A stretch of 64,000 nucleotides of DNA from Acidobacteriota bacterium (GTDB taxonomy: Bacteria; Acidobacteriota; Terriglobia; Bryobacterales; UBA6623): positions 62,001 to 126,000 of the forward strand of contig WGMB01000015.1 in assembly GCA_016125275.1 (NCBI GenBank), read 5' to 3'. Below the pieces are notes generated by a model. That model saw only the letters and a program-made list of their open reading frames with translations. It was not told where the DNA came from and did not search any database. The translations under genes and the position numbers were made by a program. This document shows, in pieces, positions 16,092 through 23,765 of this stretch (position 1 is its first letter; each line of letters starts with the position of its first letter).

Positions 16092-17036
16092 ATGCGAATT
16101 GCAATGGTCGGCGTGGGCGCCGTGGGCGGATATTTCGGCGGGAGATTGTTGCAGGCCGGGCACGACGTCCGATTCGTGGCGCGCGGAGCCACGCTCGAGG
16201 CCCTGCTATCCGACGGGCTCCGGGTGCAGAGCATCGCCGGCGATTTCCACATCGCGCAGCCGGCCGTCACCGACGACCCCTCCCGCATCGGCCCGGTGGA
16301 CTTGCTGCTGTTCTCCGTCAAGGCCTGGCAGGTGCGCGACGTGGCGCTCGCCGCCGCCGCCCTCGCCGGGCCGGACACGGTGATCGTGCCGCTCCAGAAC
16401 GGCCTGGAAGCTCCCACGCTGCTGGGCGAGGTCTTCGGTCCGCAGCGCGTGCTGGGCGGGCTGTGCCGCATCTTCGCCCAAAAGACCGGGCCGGCCACGA
16501 TCCTCCATAGCGGCCTGGAGCCCTCCATCGAGCTGGGCGAGCTGGACGGCTCCCGCTCGGAGCGCGTCGAGCGCATCCTCGCCGAGCTGGGCTCCACCGC
16601 CGGCATGAAGGTCGTCGCGCCGGAGAGCATCCGCGCCGCCATGTGGGAGAAGCTGCTCTACGTGGAGCCGATGGGCGTGGTCGGCGCCGCCTCACGGCAG
16701 CCCGCCGGCGTGGTCCGCACCCTGCCGGAGATGCGCCGCCTGCTGCGCGCCACGATGGTCGAGGTCGCCGAGCTCGCCGGCGTCCGCGGCGTGCCGCTCG
16801 ACCCGGCGCTGCCCGATCGCGTCATGGCCCGCCTGGACGTGCTGCCCGCCGAAGCCACCTCGTCGATGCACCGCGACATCGTCGCCGGCCTGCCCTCGGA
16901 GCTGGATTTCCAGACCGGAACGATCGTGCGCTACGCCCGCGAGTCCGGCTTTGCGGCGCCATGCCACGAGACGCTCTACGCCGCCCTGCTGCCCCTGGAG
17001 CTGCAAGCCCGAGGAACCCTGCCGGCCCCGGCCTAA
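16092..17036 (+). CDS. panE: 2-dehydropantoate 2-reductase (ketopantoate reductase) family
   Basis: A 314-residue NADPH-dependent reductase. The Rossmann loop GVGAVGGYFGGRL follows the first strand, and FVARG is the next conserved turn. KAWQV, LQNGLEAP and the catalytic Lys region WEKLLYVEPMG agree with ketopantoate reductases, which make pantoate for coenzyme A. Substrate specificity within this family varies, so PanE is the best guess. The ATG at 16092 starts the Rossmann strand exactly. GACAAT ends 6 bases before it and no Shine-Dalgarno sequence is present, which suggests a leaderless message. Confidence 0.85.
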   Translation: MRIAMVGVGAVGGYFGGRLLQAGHDVRFVARGATLEALLSDGLRVQSIAGDFHIAQPAVTDDPSRIGPVDLLLFSVKAWQVRDVALAAAALAGPDTVIVPLQNGLEAPTLLGEVFGPQRVLGGLCRIFAQKTGPATILHSGLEPSIELGELDGSRSERVERILAELGSTAGMKVVAPESIRAAMWEKLLYVEPMGVVGAASRQPAGVVRTLPEMRRLLRATMVEVAELAGVRGVPLDPALPDRVMARLDVLPAEATSSMHRDIVAGLPSELDFQTGTIVRYARESGFAAPCHETLYAALLPLELQARGTLPAPA

Positions 17037-17047
17037 CCCGAGCGGCC

Positions 17048-18331
17048 CTACCGGTAGAAAAAGCTCACCAAGCTCATCGGCAGCGCCGGCACATACGTCA
17101 TCAGCAACAGCACGAACAGCAGCACCGCGATGAACCAGACGTTCTCGCGCGTCACGTCCCAAATGTCGGTCTTGGCGACCGAGCAGGCCGTCACCAGCAC
17201 CGACGCCACCGGCGGCGTCTGCTGCCCCACGGCCAGGTTCAGCGTCACGATCAGCCCAAAGTGCACCGGGTCGATGCCGGCCGCGTTCACCAGCGGCATC
17301 ACGATCGGCACCACCAGGATGATCGCCGCCGCGGAGTGCAGGAACATCCCGATCAGCAGGAAGAAGATGTTGAGCAGCCCCAGGATCGCCCAGCGGTCCG
17401 AGGTCACGTCCATCAGCGTCGCGGCGAAGCGCTGCGGGGCCTGGACCTGCGTCAGGTAGTCGCCCAGCAAGCCCGAGGTGGTCACCAGCAGCATCACCAC
17501 CGCCGTCTGGATGCCGCCGGAGATCATCGCCTTGCGCAGCCGCGGCCAGTCGAGCTCGCGGTAGACCAAGCCGCCGATCAGCAGCGCCGCCAGCACCGCC
17601 AGCCCGGCGCCCTCTGTGGCCGTCACCCAGCCGGAGAAGATGCCGCCCAGCACGATCAGCGGCAGCAGCAGCGCCCAGGCGGCGTCCTTGAAGCTGGCCG
17701 CCACGCGCTTCCAGTCAAAAGCGTCCTCCACCGGATAGCCTCGCCGGCGGGCGATCCAATAGGCCGTCGCCATCATCAGCAGGCCGCCCACCACACCCGG
17801 CACGATGCCCGCCACGAACAGCTCCACCACCGAGCTGCCCGACATCACCGCGTACAGGATCATCGGCAGCGACGGCGGAATCACCACCGCCAGCGTCGAC
17901 GCCGACGACGTGACCGCGGCCGCGAACGGCGCCGGATAGCCCCGCTTGCGCATCGCCGGAATCAGGATCGACCCCAGCGCCGCCACCCCCGCCACCGCGG
18001 AGCCGGAAATCTCCGCCAGCAGCATCGACGAGCCGATCGTCACCATCGCCAATCCGCCCCGCACGAACCCCACCAGCGACGAGACAAAAGCCAAAAGCCG
18101 GCGCGAAATGCCGCCGGTATTCATGATCGCTCCCGCCAAAATGAACAGCGGAATCGCGATGAGGGTGAAGTTCGTGGCCGAATCCATCAGCGTCAGGCTG
18201 ATGTTCGGAATCACGTGCGGCCCCCAGGTCAGCGTCATCGCCGCCACGGCCACCAGCCCCAGCGCCACGCCGATCGGCACGTCGATCGCAATCATCGCCA
18301 GCATCGCGGCCAGCATCACGAGCAGGCTCAT
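17048..18331 (-). CDS. dctM: TRAP transporter large permease, DctM-like
   Basis: A 427-residue integral membrane protein of the DctM family, the ion-coupled channel subunit of tripartite periplasmic transporters. It has about 12 hydrophobic segments. The signature regions are PIGVALGLVA near the start, NFTLIAIPLFILAGAIMNTGG, SSASTLAVVIPPSLPMILYA and TQVQAPQRFA. The start was placed at MSLLVML because the previous residues lie within the upstream gene. It overlaps dctQ by four bases (ATGA), so the two are translationally coupled. Confidence 0.93.
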   Translation of the reverse strand: MSLLVMLAAMLAMIAIDVPIGVALGLVAVAAMTLTWGPHVIPNISLTLMDSATNFTLIAIPLFILAGAIMNTGGISRRLLAFVSSLVGFVRGGLAMVTIGSSMLLAEISGSAVAGVAALGSILIPAMRKRGYPAPFAAAVTSSASTLAVVIPPSLPMILYAVMSGSSVVELFVAGIVPGVVGGLLMMATAYWIARRRGYPVEDAFDWKRVAASFKDAAWALLLPLIVLGGIFSGWVTATEGAGLAVLAALLIGGLVYRELDWPRLRKAMISGGIQTAVVMLLVTTSGLLGDYLTQVQAPQRFAATLMDVTSDRWAILGLLNIFFLLIGMFLHSAAAIILVVPIVMPLVNAAGIDPVHFGLIVTLNLAVGQQTPPVASVLVTACSVAKTDIWDVTRENVWFIAVLLFVLLLMTYVPALPMSLVSFFYR

Positions 18332-18807
18332 TCCTCGGCCTCCTCCGCTTCGGTTTCGCCCTGCAGCCAGGCGGCGAAGGTCAACAGCTCGGCCACGATG
18401 AACAGCAACGAGCTCAGCGGAATCACCGAATGCGTGACCCTCGCCGGCAGCCACGCTAGGCTCACCAGCGAGGCGTCTTCGAGCACCAGCATCACTCGCC
18501 AGCCGGCCCAGGCCGCGATGGCGAAAAAGACCACGATGGCCAGCTCGCGCACCGCCATCATCGCCAGCCGCAGGCGCGGCGGAGCCTTCGCCACCAGTTT
18601 CGGAAAGCCGATGTGGGCTCGCCGCAGCGCCGCCAGGCAGGAGCCGTAGTAGGTCAGCCAGGCCAGCAGGATCGGCGCCACCTCGTCATACCAAGGCAGC
18701 GGCGCGCCGAACTTGCGGAACGCCACGCCCGCGATCACGACGAGCGCCATCGCCGCCATCAGAACGACGACGAGGTGTTCGAGAAACTTTTCCAGGGTGC
18801 GTCGCAA
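18328..18807 (-). CDS. dctQ: TRAP transporter small permease, DctQ-like
   Basis: A 159-residue protein with four hydrophobic helices. The pattern VVIAGVAFRKFGAPLPWYDE matches the DctQ hallmark, in which an Arg-containing loop leads into WxxE. The best start is a TTG at 18807 without a clear ribosome-binding site. It links the binding protein to the DctM permease. A TACAAT hexamer about 40 bases upstream may give dctQM its own promoter. Confidence 0.85.
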   Translation of the reverse strand: MRRTLEKFLEHLVVVLMAAMALVVIAGVAFRKFGAPLPWYDEVAPILLAWLTYYGSCLAALRRAHIGFPKLVAKAPPRLRLAMMAVRELAIVVFFAIAAWAGWRVMLVLEDASLVSLAWLPARVTHSVIPLSSLLFIVAELLTFAAWLQGETEAEEAEE

Positions 18808-18845
18808 GGGGGTTTTTCGGCGGGTTCGGCGAATGGGTTCGGAAG

Positions 18846-18851
18846 ATTGTA
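18846..18851 (-). promoter_or_regulatory. Possible -10 element of dctQM
   Basis: TACAAT on the minus strand begins 7 bases after the stop codon of the binding-protein gene and precedes the dctQ start by 38 bases. No convincing -35 hexamer is seen. Confidence 0.3.
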
Positions 18852-18858
18852 GCGTTTC

Positions 18859-19836
18859 TCAGTGAGAACCCAGAGCCAGCGCGCGTTCGATCCATTCCGC
18901 GCCGCCTTCGACTTCGGCTCCAAATTCCCGGTAAATCGTCTGGCTGGCCGCGACAAAGGCCTCGCGGTCGGCGGCGTTCACGGCCATGCCTTCGGTTTCG
19001 AGCTTCGCCAGCAGGTCCCGGTCGATCTGCGCCGCCGAGCTCAGCACCCAGTCCTGGGTCTCCAGAGCGGCTTCCACGATCGGGGCCCGTACGTCCTCGG
19101 GCAGGCTCTCCCAGCGCTCCACGCCCACGGCCAGAAACGCCGGCGAATAGACGTGATTGGTGAGGGATAGATACTTCTGCACTTCGTGCAGTTGCGAGCT
19201 GTAGATCTGGCTCAGCGGGTTCTCCTGCCCGTCGATCACGCCGGTTTGCAGCGCCACGAAGACCTCCGACAGCGACATCGGCGTGGGGCTGGCCCCGTAG
19301 GACTGGAACAGCCGTAGCCGCCAGCGGCCCCGCGGCGTGCGCAGCTTGATGCCCGCCAAGTCCTCGGGCCGCACGATCGGGTGGCGGTTGTTGGTGATCT
19401 GCCGGAAGCCGTTCTCCCAAACCGCCAGCATGCGGTAGCCCTTCGGCTCGGCCCGCGGCGCGATCGAAGACCAGAAGATCTCCTCGCGGATGCGCTTCAG
19501 GTGCTCCCGGTCCTCCACCAGGTACGGCATCTCGAAGAACCCAAAGGCGTCCACGGCGGTCGACATGACCGTCGAAGGCACCGAGAAGTCCACCGTGCCG
19601 AGCTTGAGCTTGAGCAGCAGCGTCTGGTCGTCGCCCAACTGGCTGGAGCCGAAAACGTTGATGTGCGCGCGGCCGGCCAGCTTGGCGTTGGCGCGGCGCG
19701 CGAACTCCTGCGCGGAGTCGTCGGTCAACGACCCGGGGTTGGCGACATGACCGAGCTGCAACTGCAACGGCCCGCGGGTTTCGAGGCCGCAGGAGCCCAG
19801 CAGCAGGAGCGCGACGATCGGCAGGGAGCGCAGCAC
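18859..19836 (-). CDS. dctP: TRAP transporter solute-binding protein, DctP-like
   Basis: A 325-residue periplasmic receptor from a GTG start, chosen because a Leu-rich signal with lipobox (ALLLLGSC) follows at once; a TTG seven codons earlier is possible. GTVDFSVPSTVM, FEMPYLVEDREHLKRI and GYRMLAVWENGFRQITNN are typical of the family. The substrate-contact arginine region reads GIKLRTPRG, and FVALQTGVIDGQENPLSQIY is the strongest hallmark. Such proteins bind organic acids, including sugar acids. With dctQ and dctM it makes a complete transporter. Confidence 0.92.
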   Translation of the reverse strand: MLRSLPIVALLLLGSCGLETRGPLQLQLGHVANPGSLTDDSAQEFARRANAKLAGRAHINVFGSSQLGDDQTLLLKLKLGTVDFSVPSTVMSTAVDAFGFFEMPYLVEDREHLKRIREEIFWSSIAPRAEPKGYRMLAVWENGFRQITNNRHPIVRPEDLAGIKLRTPRGRWRLRLFQSYGASPTPMSLSEVFVALQTGVIDGQENPLSQIYSSQLHEVQKYLSLTNHVYSPAFLAVGVERWESLPEDVRAPIVEAALETQDWVLSSAAQIDRDLLAKLETEGMAVNAADREAFVAASQTIYREFGAEVEGGAEWIERALALGSH

Positions 19837-19899
19837 CGACGGGCCATCATCGCACAAGCGCGGGCGCCGCCGGGCGCCGCCGCGCTAGAGTAGCCAGTC

Positions 19900-21351
19900 A
19901 TGCGCCGCCCGTTCCGCGCCCTGCTGCCGGCCCTTGCTCTCTGGCTCGCCTGGGCCGCCGCCGCCCCGGCCGCCGATCGGCCCAACATCCTGCTCATCCT
20001 CTCCGACGACCACAGCGTGCCGCACCTGGGCGCCTACGGCTGCCGGGACTGCAAGCGCTTCGACATCACGCCCAATCTGGACCGGCTGGCCGCCGAGGGC
20101 ATGCGCTTTGACCGAGCCTATACCGCGGCGCCGCAGTGCGCGCCGTCGCGCATCTCGATCTTCACGGGCCGCTCGCCGGTCGGCATCGGCGTCACCCGCT
20201 TCGCCCAGCCGGCCCGGCCGGACGTGCCCTTCTTCACCGACGTGCTGCGCGCCAACGGCTACTGGGCGGGCCTCGACGGCCGCCACCAGCACCTCGACGG
20301 CCGCATCAGCGACGCCGAGCACATCCAAGAAGCCTTGCGGCAGGCCGGCATGCGCAGCCTCGATCAGCGCTTCGACCACTTCGTGCGGTCCGCCAGCACC
20401 AAGGGCGCCAACTTGGCCAAGGTCGGCGAGAAGTTCTCGGCCATCCTCGACGAGGTCCCCGCCGGCAAGCCTTTCTTCCTCTACTTCGGTTTCAACCAGC
20501 CGCACAGGGCCTTCGGCGACGACCACGAGAACATCGACCCGGCCGCTCTGGAGCTGCCGCCGGACTGGCCCGACCTGCCCGAGGTGCGCGTCGACTACGC
20601 CCGCTTCCTCGACGAGGTCCGCGACCTGGACGCCGGTTTCGGCCTCATCGACCAGGAGCTCGAGCGGCGCGGGATCAAGGACGACACGCTGCTGATCTTC
20701 ATGGGAGACAACGGCGAGTCGCTGCTGCGCGGCAAGGGCTCGCTGTGGGACCGGGGCACGCACGTGCCGCTGCTGGTCCGCTGGCCGGGCAAGATCCGGG
20801 CCGGTTCGGTGACCGACGCCATGGTCAGCGGCATCGACCTGGGCGCCACCATGCTGGCCGCCGCCGGACTCGAGCCGCCCAACGGCGCCGAAGGCCTCAG
20901 CTTCCTGCCCGCCCTGCTCGGCGAACCCTTCCCCGGCCGCGAATACGTCTTCGCCGAGCGCGGCTGGCACGCCGGCCCCATCACGCGCACCGACGGCCTG
21001 GACCTTTCGCGGTCGATCACCTCCCGCCGCTACCGCTTCATCTACAACGCCCTGCCGGAGCGCACCTACACGCCGGTGGACATGCCCGACAAGGAAGCCT
21101 GGCTGGCCGTCCAAGCCGCCCATCGCGACGGCAAGCTCTCCAGCCTCCACGAACGGCTGTTCTTCCAGAACCCTCGCCCGCTCGTCGAGCTCTACGACCT
21201 CCAGGAAGATCCCTACGAGCTGCGCAACCTGGCCGGCGACGACTCGCTGAAGCTCATCGAGCATCAACTGCAGGTGGAGCTCGAGCGCTGGATGATCCTC
21301 GAGAACGACTACCTCCCCCTGCCGACGCACGTCCGCGGCCGCGCCAAGTAG
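19900..21351 (+). CDS. Secreted sulfatase
   Basis: A 483-residue sulfatase with a Sec signal peptide (residues 1-24, cleavage after APAA). NILLILSDDHSVPH carries the metal-binding Asp pair. CAPSR followed by ISIFTGR contains the formylglycine cysteine (Cys80). MGDNGES and VPLLVRWPGKI are further family motifs. It differs from the sulfatase at 1758-3161 in lacking a Tat motif and lipobox. It is divergent from the TRAP operon, with only about 60 bases between the starts, so sulfate-ester removal followed by uptake of the product is a reasonable but unproven link. TAGAGT ends 8 bases before the ATG. Confidence 0.9.
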   Translation: MRRPFRALLPALALWLAWAAAAPAADRPNILLILSDDHSVPHLGAYGCRDCKRFDITPNLDRLAAEGMRFDRAYTAAPQCAPSRISIFTGRSPVGIGVTRFAQPARPDVPFFTDVLRANGYWAGLDGRHQHLDGRISDAEHIQEALRQAGMRSLDQRFDHFVRSASTKGANLAKVGEKFSAILDEVPAGKPFFLYFGFNQPHRAFGDDHENIDPAALELPPDWPDLPEVRVDYARFLDEVRDLDAGFGLIDQELERRGIKDDTLLIFMGDNGESLLRGKGSLWDRGTHVPLLVRWPGKIRAGSVTDAMVSGIDLGATMLAAAGLEPPNGAEGLSFLPALLGEPFPGREYVFAERGWHAGPITRTDGLDLSRSITSRRYRFIYNALPERTYTPVDMPDKEAWLAVQAAHRDGKLSSLHERLFFQNPRPLVELYDLQEDPYELRNLAGDDSLKLIEHQLQVELERWMILENDYLPLPTHVRGRAK

Positions 21352-21503
21352 CGCCGCGGCCCGCCGGCCCCCAACCGCCAACGTCCGTACCAGGCCGCCG
21401 GTACTTTGGGTCCATTGTCGGGGCGCACGGCGTCGGGGAGGATAGAGCTGAAGAACGAGAGTCGTTCCCGCCTGCCAGGACGCCGCGGGAGGAGAAGAAA
21501 CCT

Positions 21504-22007
21504 TTGATCGGCATCTGCATTCTGCTCGCTTTGGCCTTTTTCGTCGCCGTCGGCATGGCGGCGCTGTTGCTCAACCAGCCTCCGGCCCCGGATCTCTCGG
21601 AGCTCAACGTCGAGGGCTCCCAGGCCTCCTATCGGGCGATGGAGCGCCTGTTCAGCCGGGCTGACTTCGAGTCGCTGGCCGGTCAGCCGGCGTTGCAGAA
21701 GAGGCTGATCGCCGCGCGCCGCCTGGTGCTGAAGTCGTACCTGCAGCAGTTGCGCACGGACTACTTGCAGGTGTGGGCGATCTGCCGCCTGCTGGCGCCG
21801 GTGAGCAACGATCCGGCCTACCTGCCCGAGCTGTTCCAGTCCTACGCGGCCTTCCACTGGCGCTACGCACTGCTGCGGCTGCACTGCGCCACGGGCCTGA
21901 ACCCGCACATTCTCGAATCGGTCCAGCAGACCATGGCCCCGCTGACGGCCCTGCGCCAACAGGCCACCGGCTTGATCCACGCCGTCGACCCGCAGCGCGG
22001 CTCCTGA
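21504..22007 (+). CDS. Membrane-anchored protein, function unknown
   Basis: A 167-residue protein from a TTG start with a strong GGAGGAG site upstream. One hydrophobic segment follows the start (IGICILLALAFFVAVGMAAL, residues 2-21) and the rest is a helical, Leu- and Arg-rich domain outside or inside the membrane. No family is recognised. Its last codons (VDPQRGS and stop) form the first unit of a 27-base tandem repeat that continues past the gene. Confidence 0.65.
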   Translation: MIGICILLALAFFVAVGMAALLLNQPPAPDLSELNVEGSQASYRAMERLFSRADFESLAGQPALQKRLIAARRLVLKSYLQQLRTDYLQVWAICRLLAPVSNDPAYLPELFQSYAAFHWRYALLRLHCATGLNPHILESVQQTMAPLTALRQQATGLIHAVDPQRGS

Positions 22008-22089
22008 ACCGTCGACCCGCGGCGCGACGCCTGAACCGTCGACCCGCGGCGCGACGCCTGAACTGTCGACCCGCAGCGCGGCGCCTGAT
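21982..22089 (+). repeat. 27-base tandem repeat, four units
   Basis: Four head-to-tail copies at 21982-22008, 22009-22035, 22036-22062 and 22063-22089. The two central units are identical; the outer ones differ by a few bases. Each unit contains a SalI-type GTCGAC palindrome and a TGA. The first unit overlaps the 3' end of the preceding gene, including its stop, so the array grew from the gene end outward or inward by slippage. Confidence 0.85.
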
Positions 22090-22120
22090 CCCTTGGGCCC
22101 CCTTTTCGAGCCTCGCGCAG

Positions 22121-22144
22121 AAAATCCGCCTCCGGGCGGATTTT
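22121..22144. terminator. Bidirectional intrinsic terminator
   Basis: AAAATCCGCC and GGCGGATTTT form a perfect 10-bp stem around a TCCG tetraloop. The T-run lies in the stem on either strand, the usual shape of a terminator that works both ways. It separates the tandem repeat from the next gene cluster. Confidence 0.75.
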
Positions 22145-22315
22145 CCATCTCCCGATAAACCGATATCGCGATTACAATTGCTGGACGGGTTCGCCGGCGA
22201 TGCGACCCCTGACCTCGTCCCGGCCGATGGGGTCCGCCGGCGCCGGTAACTCCTCCCGAGCCGCCGAGCGCGCCGTTGCGCCCAGGCTCACGGAGCGTCA
22301 CCCTCGAGGCCAGCC

Positions 22316-23557
22316 ATGAATCGCCGTCACTTTCTCGCCGCCACTCTCGCCGCCCCGGCCGCAGCCGGCGCCGCGGACGACTTCAGCCGCCTGCGTGCGG
22401 ACTTTCCGCGGGCGCTCAACGAGACCTACTTCAACAGCGCCGCCCAGCACCCGCTGGGCAACCACACCGTGGCCGGCATGCAGCGCTACATGGACTACCT
22501 GCACAAGGGCCCCGGCGAAGGCCGCGAGGACTTTTGGGAGACCGGCCTCGGCGAAGTGAAGCCGATGTTCGCCCGGCTCATCGGCGCCAAGCCCGACGAG
22601 ATCGCCTTCGCCGGCAGCACCACCGTCGGCGAGAACTTCGTGGTCAACGGGCTGAATCTGCGCGGCGGCAACGTCGTCACCAACGACCTGCACTACAGCG
22701 CCTCGCTGGCCAACTACCTCTCGCGCGCCGAGCGCGGCCTCGACGTGCGCATCGTCAAGCACACTGACTGGCACACCGACCCACGGGCGATGGAGCGGGT
22801 CGTCGACAAGAAGACCAAGCTCATCGCCGTCTCCTGGATCTCCTCGGTCAACGGACACGCCGAGGACCTCAAGGCCCTCAGCGACCTGGCGCACGCCCAC
22901 GGCGCCTATCTCTATGCCGACATCATCCAGGGGACCGGCGCCACGCCGCTGGACGTGCACGCCGCCGGCGTGGACTTCGCCTCCTGCGCCATGTACAAGT
23001 GGCTGCAAGGCGAACACGGCTGCGGCTTCCTGTACGTCCGCGAGGGCTTGGCCGAGAGCGTGCTCAAGCCCACCGAGCTCACCGGCCACCCGGACCTGAA
23101 CTATTCGCCCTGGACCGCCGCCCCCCAGAAAGGGCAGCCCGAGTTCATCAATCACGCCCCGCACGGCGCGGGAGCGTTCGAGGTCGGCACGCCTTCGGTG
23201 ATCACCTACGCCGGCCAGCACGCCTCGTTCCGATACATGGAGAAGCTCGGCGTGGACCGCATTCACGCCCACGCCGCTGGGTTGCTGGGGCGGCTGCGCA
23301 AGGAGCTCGGGCAGTTGGGCTACACGCCGATCACACCCGACCCGGCCCCGGCCTCGATCCTCACCGTGCTGTGCCCTGACCCCGCCGCCACGCGCGCGAA
23401 GATCGAGGCGGCGATCGCGGCCAAGAAGATCCGCATGTCCCTCCGCGGGCCCAATTCCGCCCTCACTCTGGGCCGTTTCGGCAATCACATGCGGTTCTCG
23501 GTCTCCGTGTTCAACAACCAGGACGACGTGGACCAAATTCTTTCCGTTCTGAGTTGA
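22316..23557 (+). CDS. Tat-exported class V aminotransferase-like PLP enzyme, copy 1
   Basis: A 413-residue member of the aminotransferase class V fold (cysteine desulfurase/isopenicillin N epimerase group). PLP should bind Lys228 in CAMYKWLQGE, and the preceding YLYADIIQGTGATPLDV contains the conserved Asp that holds the pyridine ring. AGSTTVGENFVVNGL is the cofactor phosphate-binding region. The N-terminus is a Tat signal (NRRHFLAATLAAPAAAGAA), so the folded, cofactor-loaded enzyme is likely exported. A TACAAT hexamer lies at 22173-22178, upstream. Reaction unknown; an amino-group, lyase or epimerase reaction on a periplasmic substrate is possible. It is a paralog of the gene at 26995-28203. 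Confidence 0.85.
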   Translation: MNRRHFLAATLAAPAAAGAADDFSRLRADFPRALNETYFNSAAQHPLGNHTVAGMQRYMDYLHKGPGEGREDFWETGLGEVKPMFARLIGAKPDEIAFAGSTTVGENFVVNGLNLRGGNVVTNDLHYSASLANYLSRAERGLDVRIVKHTDWHTDPRAMERVVDKKTKLIAVSWISSVNGHAEDLKALSDLAHAHGAYLYADIIQGTGATPLDVHAAGVDFASCAMYKWLQGEHGCGFLYVREGLAESVLKPTELTGHPDLNYSPWTAAPQKGQPEFINHAPHGAGAFEVGTPSVITYAGQHASFRYMEKLGVDRIHAHAAGLLGRLRKELGQLGYTPITPDPAPASILTVLCPDPAATRAKIEAAIAAKKIRMSLRGPNSALTLGRFGNHMRFSVSVFNNQDDVDQILSVLS

Positions 23558-23583
23558 CACATCGCAAGCTCTCGATTTAGATT
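23554..23583 (+). promoter_or_regulatory. Sigma-70 promoter of the receptor gene at 23766
   Basis: A perfect TTGACA (23554-23559) overlaps the stop codon of the preceding gene. It is followed after 18 bases by TAGATT (23578-23583, 4 of 6). The predicted leader is about 175 bases and contains a 10-bp hairpin (TCTATGATCC/GGATCGTAGA with a TCGT loop) at 23599-23622. Confidence 0.6.
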
Positions 23584-23765
23584 ATCGATTCCCTTTTGTC
23601 TATGATCCTCGTGGATCGTAGAGCTTGTCGCCCGGCGAGGCCCTGCCATCGGCTTCTCGACCGGGCGCCCAAGCGGGTCCCTGCGCTCCGCCGCGCTGCT
23701 GTCTAGAGCAGGTTTCTACCGTTTGTTCGGGCGTTTGTGTTCCGTTCGTGCGCGAGGTGGATTCG

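Noticed and set aside
21982-22089. CRISPR array
   Set aside because: The 27-base units are directly adjacent with no spacers, and no cas gene is near. The same holds for the 10-base units at 47791-47830.
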